From contig JAPKZB010000072.1 of the NCBI GenBank assembly GCA_026393985.1, forward strand, positions 1 to 37,163: 37,163 nt of DNA. The letters run 5' to 3'. The position numbers and the translations under genes were made by a program. The number at the start of each line of letters is the position of its first letter. The stretch's first letter is position 1. This document shows, in pieces, positions 1 to 7,330 of the stretch. The notes under the pieces were generated by a model, which searched no databases, had not been told where the DNA came from, and saw only the letters and a program-made list of their open reading frames with translations. Source of the stretch: Acidobacteriota bacterium. GTDB taxonomy: Bacteria > Acidobacteriota > Terriglobia > Bryobacterales > Bryobacteraceae.

Positions 1-80
1 CCGCCCCGCCCTAAACGCGTCGCCCTCCGGGCGCCGCAGGGCCGGGCGGAGGCAGGCCCCACGGAGCATTACTAACCCCC

Positions 81-128
81 CAGGGTGGGCCAAATCAAAG
101 CATCAAAGTGGGCCAAATGGAGTTGACA
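81..128. mobile_element. Possible right end of an IS21-family element
   Basis: Two copies of the 11-mer gtgggccaaat lie at 85-95 and 108-118, and the stretch closes with TTGACA at 123-128. Read on the minus strand it starts TGTCAA and carries repeated TTTGGCCCAC blocks. IS21-family ends start with TGT and have repeated internal blocks, so this may be the terminus of such an element whose istA/istB genes lie left of the window. No transposase is visible here, so this rests on end structure only. From 129 to the start of the next gene I see no further recognisable feature. Confidence 0.3.
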
Positions 129-276
129 GAAGCACCGTCGAAGCCTCAAGTGGTCTACAAGGACAAAGGATGGGTGTCGTGGCCCGTGTGGTTGGGTGTT
201 GACAAAGCCAGTCGAAATTCGTCGGAGGCCGCATAAACGGTCGGTCTCAAGAAAGACTTTAGTACAACCAGAAAGG

Positions 277-624
277 ATGAAGGCAACGAACCGGGGTGCA
301 AGACCGTCGTTCGTGGCTGCAAAGAAGATTATGCAGAACGGACTTGAACGATCCACTCCGGGAGGGCTGATTCCACCGGATCTTTACAAGCCTCTGATCA
401 CGGCAATCGCTGGTGCGGTGGCCCAAAAAGCGCTGGAGGAAAAGCCTCCGGTCAGACCACGGCTCCTGGATGCCGCCCAAGTTGGAATCATCATTGGCCG
501 CACCGAACGAGGCGTCATGCAGGCTTACCACAAGGGCAAGATCCCCGGCTTCAAGCTTATGGGGAAGATCGTGTTCGATGAAGTGGAGATCCACAACTGG
601 ATCAACGAAGAGAAGGATCGCTGA
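277..624 (+). CDS. Excisionase-like helix-turn-helix DNA-binding protein
   Basis: A short basic protein whose C-terminal half looks like a MerR/excisionase-type winged helix. The run RLLDAAQVGIIIGRTERGV would be the helix-turn-helix, followed by KGKIPGFKLMGKIVF and a terminal helix EIHNWINEE. This is the usual layout of small DNA-binding proteins that sit beside tyrosine integrases and steer excision or act as repressors. It ends one base before the integrase ATG, so the two are probably translated together. The start is uncertain: ATG at 277 is chosen, but GTG at 196 and ATG at 331 are in frame, and none has a well-placed ribosome binding site. Function as an excisionase is inferred from fold and position. 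Confidence 0.6.
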   Translation: MKATNRGARPSFVAAKKIMQNGLERSTPGGLIPPDLYKPLITAIAGAVAQKALEEKPPVRPRLLDAAQVGIIIGRTERGVMQAYHKGKIPGFKLMGKIVFDEVEIHNWINEEKDR

Positions 625-625
625 G

Positions 626-1903
626 ATGTTTGCAAGCACTAGATCAAACCATTACTATGGAGATGTGCCTCCACCTGAACACAAGAAGCGGAAACTGCCC
701 AAGGGCGTCTACGAAAAGCAAGGAACGCTTTGGTTCTCGGTCTATCGAAACGGCGAACAGTTTCACAGACCCGCTGGTACGAACCTTGTGCTTGAAGCTC
801 AGGCAGCACGTGACAATTTCATAGCCGAGTTGGTGAAGGGCGAGATCAAAGCTGGCGGAACCGGAAACGTGACCTGCTCGGCCCTTCTGGATGACTACCT
901 AAACAACGTCAAGCGGACCAGTCAGAAGAACTCCGATTGGCCATACATCGCTGAGAAGACTGTGAAGAAGCACCTTGAGCCGTTTTTTGGCCCTCGCAAA
1001 GCTGACAAGGTGGACCGAAAACTTCTGGAGAAGTATCACGACCAGAAGGTGGCCGAGGGCTATGACGGAATTTCGGTGAATCGGCAGTTGGGGATCTTGC
1101 GAACTGCCTTCTCAATTGGGCGAAAGAACAAGCGCACGAACAACACCCCAGACTTTTCCACCACCATCATTCGGCGGCTGGAGCGAGAGAATGCCCGCCA
1201 AGGCATCATCACGGATGAGCAGTACCAGAAACTCGCCTCGATTCTTCCTGCACACATCAAGCCGCTATTCGTCCTTTGCTGGAAGACGGGCGTTCGACCA
1301 GCGGAGGCGTTCCGCATCCGGTGGAATCAGGTTGACTTCTCGAAGCGGCTGATCGCCCTTAAAGCCGGGGAAACGAAGACAGGTCCATCCCGGTTTCTCC
1401 CAATGGTCAAGGATGTCGTCGAGGCGTTGCAAGAATGGCAAACGCATCTGATGCGCTACCAACCAAAGGCAGTCTTCGTGTTCACGGACCCGGTGGAAGG
1501 GTGTGTCATGAACAACGACTATTACAAGACGCCTTGGGCGACGGCGTGCCGGGAGGCCAACTACATGGTGGAGGGCACGAATCGGAAGGGCAAGGCCGTC
1601 ACAAAGCCTGCGTTGTTGTTCTACGACACCCGGCGGTCATTCCGCAGCTACCTTCCTGAGGAGATCGCCAAGTCTGATGGCATGGCGGCGATGGGCCACA
1701 CTCAAGACACGACCTACGGTCGCTATCACGTCGATGCTGAACGCTCGGCCCTGCGAGTATTGGACGCACTGGATGGAGGGCCCTCCAGCAAACCAAATCC
1801 GACTGGTCTGAATGAGCAGATCGCTGGTCTTTTCGAGTTGCAGAAGGCAGGGGCGCTGACCGAATCGCAGTATCAGGCGGCTGTGGCGAAGCTTCTTGGG
1901 TAG
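626..1903 (+). CDS. Tyrosine recombinase / integrase
   Basis: A 425-residue phage-type integrase catalysing site-specific strand exchange. An N-terminal arm-binding region (about 24-75) and a SAM-like core-binding domain (about 82-170) precede the catalytic domain (about 195-385). Catalytic residues that can be aligned are R224 (TGVRPAEAFR), K251 (ETKTGPSR), R336 (YDTRRSF), H358 (MGHTQD) and the nucleophile Y367 (YGRYHV). The usual first His of the HxxR box is Tyr (Y333), a substitution the family tolerates at times. The ATG at 626 follows the upstream stop by one base; the open frame upstream of it is out-of-gene sequence. It lies 111 bases from the 3' end of tRNA-Leu, the classic arrangement for an island using the tRNA 3' end as attB. 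A C-terminal tail of about 40 residues resembles an SHOCT-like helix pair. Confidence 0.9.
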   Translation: MFASTRSNHYYGDVPPPEHKKRKLPKGVYEKQGTLWFSVYRNGEQFHRPAGTNLVLEAQAARDNFIAELVKGEIKAGGTGNVTCSALLDDYLNNVKRTSQKNSDWPYIAEKTVKKHLEPFFGPRKADKVDRKLLEKYHDQKVAEGYDGISVNRQLGILRTAFSIGRKNKRTNNTPDFSTTIIRRLERENARQGIITDEQYQKLASILPAHIKPLFVLCWKTGVRPAEAFRIRWNQVDFSKRLIALKAGETKTGPSRFLPMVKDVVEALQEWQTHLMRYQPKAVFVFTDPVEGCVMNNDYYKTPWATACREANYMVEGTNRKGKAVTKPALLFYDTRRSFRSYLPEEIAKSDGMAAMGHTQDTTYGRYHVDAERSALRVLDALDGGPSSKPNPTGLNEQIAGLFELQKAGALTESQYQAAVAKLLG

Positions 1904-1958
1904 CGTTCAATCCGCTGTGAGCAATGCCGCCCCATTGCTAAACCCATTCCTAACGTTC

Positions 1959-1986
1959 AAAAGGCACCCGTTTCTGGGTGCCTTTT
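1959..1986. terminator. Hairpin terminator downstream of integrase
   Basis: An 11-bp perfect stem (AAAAGGCACCC / GGGTGCCTTTT) with a 6-base loop. The A-run at its left and T-run at its right let it work for either strand. It closes the integrase unit; on the other strand it lies 29 bases beyond the tRNA 3' end, so it could also terminate tRNA-Leu transcripts. Confidence 0.8.
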
Positions 1987-2014
1987 GGTTTTCATAACTG
2001 CTTTAGAATCTTAT

Positions 2015-2101
2015 TGGTGCGGATGAGAGGACTTGAACCTCCACTCCCTTGCGAGAACTAGAACCTGAATCTAGCGCGTCTGCCAATTCCGCCACATCCG
2101 C
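2015..2101 (-). tRNA. tRNA-Leu (anticodon CAG)
   Basis: The minus strand folds as a class II tRNA. The acceptor stem is GCGGATG/CATCCGC, with discriminator A and an encoded CCA. The D arm is GCGGAATTGGCAGACGC. The anticodon stem is CTAGA/TCTAG with loop TTCAGGT, giving anticodon CAG, which reads CTG. A long variable arm (TTCTCGCAAGGGAG) and a T arm with loop TTCAAGT follow. The long variable arm and the CAG anticodon identify leucine. Its 3' end faces the integrase, making it the likely attachment site of the island to the left. Confidence 0.95.
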
Positions 2102-2152
2102 ACGCCAACTGAACCAACCTCATGCTAGCAACCAGTTCCAGGGGCTGTCAAC

Positions 2153-2602
2153 CTAAACGCCACGCAATTTTAACCGAGCGGGACGCGGCTCCGGCGCTGC
2201 CGCGGGGCGGTTCCGTAACTCGAGCAGCAGTTTCATCACGCGCCCTTCGAGGTGATCGCGCACCTGCCGATAGACGCCTTCACTGCGGCCATACGGATCG
2301 GCCACTACCCACTGCTCCACCTTGCCCAGAATTCCGGAAGGCATCGCCATGCCGCTCATGTTGATGATGTGGTCAAAACTCTTGTGGCGGAACAGTTCGA
2401 TTCCTTTCGGATACTGGTCGTCGATCGGAATGTTCTTTTCGAGCATCACCCGGCGGGTCAGCGCCGGTACGGACAGCAGCGGCATCATGCCCGCGCTGGA
2501 GCAGGCCACCAAATCCCCGCCGTAGTGGCGGGCAAACCCCTCCGCCATCTGGCTGCGACAGGCGTTTCCGATGCAGACAAACAAAATCGCCTGGCGCTTC
2601 AT
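2153..2602 (-). CDS. Low-molecular-weight protein tyrosine phosphatase / ArsC-like protein
   Basis: A 149-residue cytoplasmic protein with the LMW-PTP P-loop CX5R at C10-R16 (VCIGNACRSQMAEG) and the general-acid loop VVADPYG with D102. It therefore should dephosphorylate phosphotyrosine, or another phosphate ester, through a Cys10 phosphoenzyme. The P-loop also resembles thioredoxin-coupled arsenate reductases, but the second and third redox cysteines of that family, expected around residues 80-90, are absent (NMSGMAMPSG), so arsenate reduction is unlikely. It is the last gene of the five-gene minus-strand operon, starting 14 bases after the stop of the SUMF1/beta-lactamase-like gene. The basic Pro/Ala/Arg-rich C-terminal tail is outside the fold. 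tRNA-Leu lies 51 bases downstream in the same direction. Confidence 0.8.
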   Translation of the reverse strand: MKRQAILFVCIGNACRSQMAEGFARHYGGDLVACSSAGMMPLLSVPALTRRVMLEKNIPIDDQYPKGIELFRHKSFDHIINMSGMAMPSGILGKVEQWVVADPYGRSEGVYRQVRDHLEGRVMKLLLELRNRPAAAPEPRPARLKLRGV

Positions 2603-2616
2603 CCGCTTTATTGTAC

Positions 2617-4167
2617 CTAGTCCAGGGGGCCGAGTTTTGCCGCCAAGTGTCCGGTCAGTTGGGAGATCAGGAGGTTTCCGACATTGTCGGGGCTGTAATC
2701 GGTCCGGGGCATGCCGTCGACCGTGATGGCCAAGATCAATTTCGCCTGTTTTCCGTAGATGATACCCACGTCGCTACGGAGCGCATCGAGGGCGCCGCTC
2801 TTGCTCGCCACCGGACGCTCTTCATGTCGGCCAATGCCATCGGTGTACTGCTGCCGGCGAAGGATTTCGAGCATGCTCCGCGACGCCTCGGGGCTGACCA
2901 GGCGGCCTTGCTCAAGAGCTTCGAGAATGCGGCCCATCTCGGCCGGGGTGGAGACCCCGATGCCGTACTTTTTATTGTCCCCCTGTTGGCTGAACTTACT
3001 CCAGCCGCCGGGGTTGGGCTTGAGGCTCTTGCCGTCGCCCATGATCTTGCGGTTCGACCGGGTTTGGGTGAAGCCGTAACGGTCCATGACCTCGTTGACG
3101 TAATCGGCCGTAAAGCGTTCGAGCAACAGGTTGGTGCAGGTGTGGTCGCTGACAACGATCATCAAAATGGCCAGATCGCGGAGGGGGAACTTTTGGCCGG
3201 GGGTGAACTCACGCAGCACGCCGGAGCCGGAGACGGCCTCTTCTTTTTCGAACAAAATTGGCTCGTCCCAACTGGCCTTGCCGTCGTGAACGGCCTGGGC
3301 GGCGGCGATCAGAATGGGCAATTTGATGGTACTGGCCGTGCGGACGCGTTCGTTTTCGCGCACGCCGAAAGTGGCACCGGTGGCGAGGTTTTTGGCGTAG
3401 ATCGCCACGGTACCCGTAAAGCCGGCGATGAGCCGCTTGATTTCGGCGTCGGGGTCGACCGTACGGGAGCAGCGGAAGCCGATGTTGGGCTGCCGCATGG
3501 TGGGCCGGACCCAGTTACGGAAGAAGACGGTGACGCGGCGGGGCTGATCGGACCAGGCGCCGCCGCGGATGACCTTGTACAGACCGGTAGCCGGCGGGCC
3601 ACCCTTGCTATAGGCCTCGCGGTCGAACCAATCGGCGGTCCACTCGGTCATGTTGCCCGCCATATCGTAGAGGCCGAAGGTGTTGGGGGGGAACTTGCCG
3701 GGCTCGCCGGGGCCGCGGTCGGTGCCACTGCGGAGGAGTTTGGCGTCGAATTTGTCGCCCCACGGGTAGTCCTGGCCTTCGAGGCCGCCGCGGGCGGCGC
3801 GCTCCCATTCGGCTTCGGTGGGCAGGCGGCCACCGCGGAACTCGCAGTAGGCTTTGGCGTCGTCCCAACTGACGTTGTAGATGGCGATCGGGGAGCGGGC
3901 GAGTTCCGGCTTCCAATGGTACGGGGCCGGGCGCTTGGTAGCAGCGAGGAATTCGGCGTACTGCGCGTGGGTGACCTCGTGGGTGTCCAGGTAATAGGCG
4001 GGCAGGGAGACCGAGCGGGTGGGCCGGTCGTCGAGCAGGACCTGGGGCCGCATGCGGGTGGCGTCGTCGGGGGTGGTGCGGCTGCGGCCCATGGTGAACG
4101 AGCCGGCGGGAATCAGTACCTGTTGGGCAGCGAGCAGAGCCGGGATAAAGAATGCTATATAGCGCAT
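2617..4167 (-). CDS. SUMF1-domain / class A beta-lactamase-like serine hydrolase fusion
   Basis: A 516-residue two-domain protein with an N-terminal signal peptide (cut near AAQQ, residues 13-16). Residues about 18-235 form an FGE-sulfatase/SUMF1 domain, shown by IPAGSFTMG, the HEVTHAQYAEF block, GGRLPTEAEWERAARGG, GLYDMAGNMTEW and a closing IGFRCSR. The paired cysteines used by formylglycine-generating enzymes are missing from the core, so it is likely a binding or scaffold version. Residues about 242-516 form a class A beta-lactamase-like domain with SxxK at S279-K282 (ASTIK), SDH at 340-342 in place of SDN, and KSG at 456-458. No clear Glu166-type omega loop is seen, so a peptidase or esterase role fits as well as beta-lactam hydrolysis. 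Its ATG directly abuts the DUF1501 stop, so translation is coupled. The fusion itself is unusual. Confidence 0.85.
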   Translation of the reverse strand: MRYIAFFIPALLAAQQVLIPAGSFTMGRSRTTPDDATRMRPQVLLDDRPTRSVSLPAYYLDTHEVTHAQYAEFLAATKRPAPYHWKPELARSPIAIYNVSWDDAKAYCEFRGGRLPTEAEWERAARGGLEGQDYPWGDKFDAKLLRSGTDRGPGEPGKFPPNTFGLYDMAGNMTEWTADWFDREAYSKGGPPATGLYKVIRGGAWSDQPRRVTVFFRNWVRPTMRQPNIGFRCSRTVDPDAEIKRLIAGFTGTVAIYAKNLATGATFGVRENERVRTASTIKLPILIAAAQAVHDGKASWDEPILFEKEEAVSGSGVLREFTPGQKFPLRDLAILMIVVSDHTCTNLLLERFTADYVNEVMDRYGFTQTRSNRKIMGDGKSLKPNPGGWSKFSQQGDNKKYGIGVSTPAEMGRILEALEQGRLVSPEASRSMLEILRRQQYTDGIGRHEERPVASKSGALDALRSDVGIIYGKQAKLILAITVDGMPRTDYSPDNVGNLLISQLTGHLAAKLGPLD

Positions 4168-5568
4168 TTAAGCAAACAGATCAGCGATCTCGTCGTCGAT
4201 GACCATCTCGGTGGCGCCGAGCACATCAACATAGCGGTAGGCGCGGCGAGACGGGGTGTTGGTGATCTCCTTGGTCCAGTCGATGCCGAGGGCGGAGTAG
4301 ATGGAGGCGTAGACGTTTTCGGTCTTGATCGAAGCCTTCTTGTAGCGCCAACCGGTGTCGATGACATGTTCGCCGGCGGCGTCGGTCTTGCCGATGATCC
4401 GGCCGGGCTTGGTGCCGCCGCCGGCGTAGAGCGAGAGGTAGGCAAGATTGTAGTGGTGCCGTCCGGCGATGCCGTTCAGTGCGCCCGGGGTGCGGCCGAA
4501 CTCGGTGGCGACGACGACAAGGGTATCGTCGAGGAGCGTCTTGCCCGGGGTGCGCGGAGAGGGGGCGGCGCTGAGGTCGGTGAGCAGTTGCGCGAGCGCG
4601 CGGTCGAATTCGTTGCAGCGGATGTAGTGGTTCGACTTCTTGGAATGGTTGTAGATGTCGCGATGATGGTCCCAATCGGGGTGGACGATGTGGATGTAGC
4701 GAGTGCCGGCGTCGGCCTGAATGACGTTGCGGGCGAGCAGGCAGCCGAGGCCGACTTCGTTCGAGCCGTAGCGGTTGATCTCCTCCTTCGACATGGCAAA
4801 GGCGGCGGGCCAGCGGGGGTCGCCGAGGATCTGATAAGCGGATTTCTGGAAGTCGCGGAAGCCGCCGAAGTTGCGGTCGCGCCCGGTGCGGCCGGGCGCC
4901 ATGACGGCGTCGAGTTCGCTCAGTAGGCGGTAGCGTTCGGCTAGTACGGCCATGGCCTCGGCCGCACTGGGCGCGGCGCCGGCGCCGGACTTTAGATTGA
5001 GATCGAGCACCGAGTGCCGGGGCGCGAGAAAGCCGGTAGAGAGCGCGCCGCAGCCGGAGGTGTCGAGATTGCAGCCGAGGTAGGTGGGGAAGGTATCGGT
5101 GGGGCGGCGCTGGTTTTCAAGCTCCATCGCAATTACCGAACCGACGCTTGGAATCTCGCTCGCCTGGGCCGGGTTGAGAGGTCGGCCGGCCTGGGTGTAA
5201 TACTGGCCGCGGAAGTGGACCACCTCGTGGCTTTTCATCGAGCGCACGATGGATAGTTTGTCCATGTGGCTCGAGAGCTGGGGGAAGAGGCGGTAGGGGA
5301 GATAGAGGTCGTTGCGGACGGGACGGACGTCGAAGTCCTTCTGCGTGCCGGCGTTTTCTTTAAAGTCGAACGAATCGATGTGGGAGAGCGCACCGGCGAG
5401 TTCGATCAGGACGCAAAACCGGGCCGAGCCGCGCGGTTTGCCGCGGCCGGCCGCGCGGAGCTGCACGGGGGCGAAGGTTTGGCCCGCAAAGGAACCCAGC
5501 AACCCGTAGCCGCCGAGCCGCAGCAGGTCGCGGCGAGCGGGAAGTAGGTCGGCAACACGTTTCTGCAT
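4168..5568 (-). CDS. DUF1501 family exported protein
   Basis: A 466-residue member of the DUF1501 family, which is related to the alkaline phosphatase/sulfatase fold. The N-terminus has a twin-arginine-like signal (R12-R13-D-L-L-R followed by GGYGLLGSFAG), suggesting export in folded form through Tat. Family blocks include IELAGALSHIDSFD, the HFRGQYYTQAGRP region, DAGTRYIHIVHPDWDHH, a TLVVVATEFGRTPG block, GRHHYNLAYLSLYAGGG and the terminal GWRYKKASIKTENVYAS. In Planctomycetes and Acidobacteria these proteins are nearly always encoded with a DUF1549/DUF1553 protein, as here, where one base separates the genes. The biochemical activity of the family is not established. The in-frame stop abuts the next start codon, which implies obligate co-translation with the fusion protein. 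Confidence 0.88.
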   Translation of the reverse strand: MQKRVADLLPARRDLLRLGGYGLLGSFAGQTFAPVQLRAAGRGKPRGSARFCVLIELAGALSHIDSFDFKENAGTQKDFDVRPVRNDLYLPYRLFPQLSSHMDKLSIVRSMKSHEVVHFRGQYYTQAGRPLNPAQASEIPSVGSVIAMELENQRRPTDTFPTYLGCNLDTSGCGALSTGFLAPRHSVLDLNLKSGAGAAPSAAEAMAVLAERYRLLSELDAVMAPGRTGRDRNFGGFRDFQKSAYQILGDPRWPAAFAMSKEEINRYGSNEVGLGCLLARNVIQADAGTRYIHIVHPDWDHHRDIYNHSKKSNHYIRCNEFDRALAQLLTDLSAAPSPRTPGKTLLDDTLVVVATEFGRTPGALNGIAGRHHYNLAYLSLYAGGGTKPGRIIGKTDAAGEHVIDTGWRYKKASIKTENVYASIYSALGIDWTKEITNTPSRRAYRYVDVLGATEMVIDDEIADLFA

Positions 5569-5569
5569 G

Positions 5570-7330
5570 TTAGTAATTGAAGAGGAACTCGGGGCTGTTG
5601 AGCAGGGCCCATTGCAGGTTGGCCGCGCCCTTGGCGCGGTGGGATTGGAGCGCCTTCAGACTTACGGCGGTTTCGGCGGCCGTGGGGCGGCGGGAAAGGG
5701 TGTGGACGAAGATCTGGCGGACCAGTTCCGGGTCATCCGGCGTAGAGCTGAGCAAGCTCTTGATCAGGCCGGCTTTGTTGGCGTCCAGCCGGTCGGTGAC
5801 GACCTTCGACTGCATCAGCAGCATGGCCTGCAAGGAGGACGGCGGCACTTTTTTCGGCATATCGTCGCGGTTGGACTGGCCGAAGGTCTTCATAAAACCC
5901 TGGACGCCCGCGTCGGCCTTCTTGGGTTCGGGCATTTGCATCACCAGGCCGACCTGCTCGCTGCCCGTGGTGAACTTGGCGGGCTGGCCGGTGGCGAGCG
6001 CGATGGCGTCGTGTAACTCGGGGGCGCTCAGCATGCGGACATACTTGCGGGCGTAGTAAGTGGCGTACTCGGGCTTCCACTCGCCGTCGAAGCGGCTGCT
6101 GAGCTGATAGGCGCTCGACTTCATTACGGTTTGGACAAAGTGACGGAAGCTGTGGTTGTGCGCCTTGAAGTCGTCGGCGAGGGCGTTGAGCAGCGCCGGG
6201 TTGGTGGGCTGATCGGGCTTGAGCAGATCGAAGTCGTCGACCGGCTCAACGATGCCAAAGCCCATGAGTTCGGCCCAGATGCGGTTGGCAAAGGCACGGC
6301 GGAACTGCGGGTGAGTGGTGAGAATGCGGGCGAGGGCGTCGCGGGGGTTTTCGCCTTCGCGGGGGCGTTCGGCTCCCAGGATGAAGCGCGGAGAGGCATC
6401 GCCGCCGCGGCGCGGGACGCGGACGATCGACTCGGCCTTGGGATCGTACGCCGGACCGATGTCATCGACGGTGTACTCCGTGTTGGCCTGGTAGCCATTC
6501 TCCCAGTTCATAATCTGCCGGGTTTTGCCGAAGAAGGCCGCCTGGCCGAAGAACTCGTCGCGCTTCTTGGTGGTCAGAAACAGATTTACCTTCTCGAGAT
6601 GCCCGGCGCCATCGTGGCAGGAGATGCAGGCCAGATTCAGGCCGAGAAAGACCTTGGAGTAGGTGACGGTGAACTCGTCCACGGTGTCAGGTTGGTTGAC
6701 GAGATCGTGCGCGTCGGGGGCTTCGGGGTCGTCTTTGGCTTTAACGAAGTCGCGGGCGTAGTACATGCCAGCCGGCACCGAGAAGCTCGACTTCCCTGCC
6801 CCGGTCAACAGATCGGTGACCATGTCGGTGTAAGGACGGTCGAGCGTCAGCCATTCGCGGAGCCAGTAATGAAACAGGTTCAAGCCGCTGCCCATGCGTC
6901 CGCCGGCGCGGAACAAATCCTCGAAGTAGTAAGTCCACTTATCGATGAAGGCGTCGGAGTTAGTCAGCTGATCGATCAACGTGGCGCGCTTTTGCGGATC
7001 GCGGCTCTGGAGAAATTTTTCGAGATCCGCGCGCGGTGGAATGCGGCCGGTCGCGTCGAGCCACGCCCGGCGGGCGAACTCCTCGTCGCCGGCGAGGCCG
7101 GCATGGGGGATGCCGTCCTTCTGCATCCGACCGAAGACGTGTTGGTCGATGAAGTTCACGCGGGCAATCGCCGTCCGCGGCCCGGTGCGGGGACGAGCCA
7201 CTTGCTGGGTGAGCTCCGCGGCGGCCTTAGCCTTGTCGGTGGGGGCCTGATAAAGGGGAGCGTGGGCGTGCTCCAACTCGGGCGTCTGGGCCGCCATCAG
7301 GATGGGAAGGAAAAGAAGTAGCCGTTTCAT
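5570..7330 (-). CDS. DUF1549/DUF1553 (PSCyt2/PSD1) cytochrome-like protein
   Basis: A 586-residue secreted protein: signal peptide MKRLLLFLPILMAAQ, then a DUF1549 domain (about 58-260) and a DUF1553 domain (about 345-575). A haem-c motif CISCH lies at 235-239 at the end of the first domain, so it may bind haem and transfer electrons in the periplasm. DUF1553 hallmarks are HPQFRRAFANRIWAELMG and the HSFRHFVQTVMKSSAYQ block. Start at 7330 is chosen because it gives the signal peptide and an ATGA overlap with the preceding NHL gene; a longer in-frame extension lacks a signal. The N-terminal PSCyt1 domain of planctomycete homologues is absent. Role unknown; pairing with DUF1501 suggests a shared exported complex. 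Confidence 0.88.
   Translation of the reverse strand: MKRLLLFLPILMAAQTPELEHAHAPLYQAPTDKAKAAAELTQQVARPRTGPRTAIARVNFIDQHVFGRMQKDGIPHAGLAGDEEFARRAWLDATGRIPPRADLEKFLQSRDPQKRATLIDQLTNSDAFIDKWTYYFEDLFRAGGRMGSGLNLFHYWLREWLTLDRPYTDMVTDLLTGAGKSSFSVPAGMYYARDFVKAKDDPEAPDAHDLVNQPDTVDEFTVTYSKVFLGLNLACISCHDGAGHLEKVNLFLTTKKRDEFFGQAAFFGKTRQIMNWENGYQANTEYTVDDIGPAYDPKAESIVRVPRRGGDASPRFILGAERPREGENPRDALARILTTHPQFRRAFANRIWAELMGFGIVEPVDDFDLLKPDQPTNPALLNALADDFKAHNHSFRHFVQTVMKSSAYQLSSRFDGEWKPEYATYYARKYVRMLSAPELHDAIALATGQPAKFTTGSEQVGLVMQMPEPKKADAGVQGFMKTFGQSNRDDMPKKVPPSSLQAMLLMQSKVVTDRLDANKAGLIKSLLSSTPDDPELVRQIFVHTLSRRPTAAETAVSLKALQSHRAKGAANLQWALLNSPEFLFNY

Noticed and set aside
72-356. Small minus-strand open frame at the left edge
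   Set aside because: No domain, and it crosses the possible IS end and the start region of the excisionase-like gene.
2611-4926. A 771-codon open frame on the plus strand
   Set aside because: It lies antisense to the SUMF1/bla-like and DUF1501 genes, has low-complexity Gly/Ala/Val/Asp composition and no domain; an effect of high GC at third codon positions.
6131-7321. A 396-codon plus-strand open frame
   Set aside because: Antisense to the DUF1549/DUF1553 gene, which has a signal peptide and family motifs.
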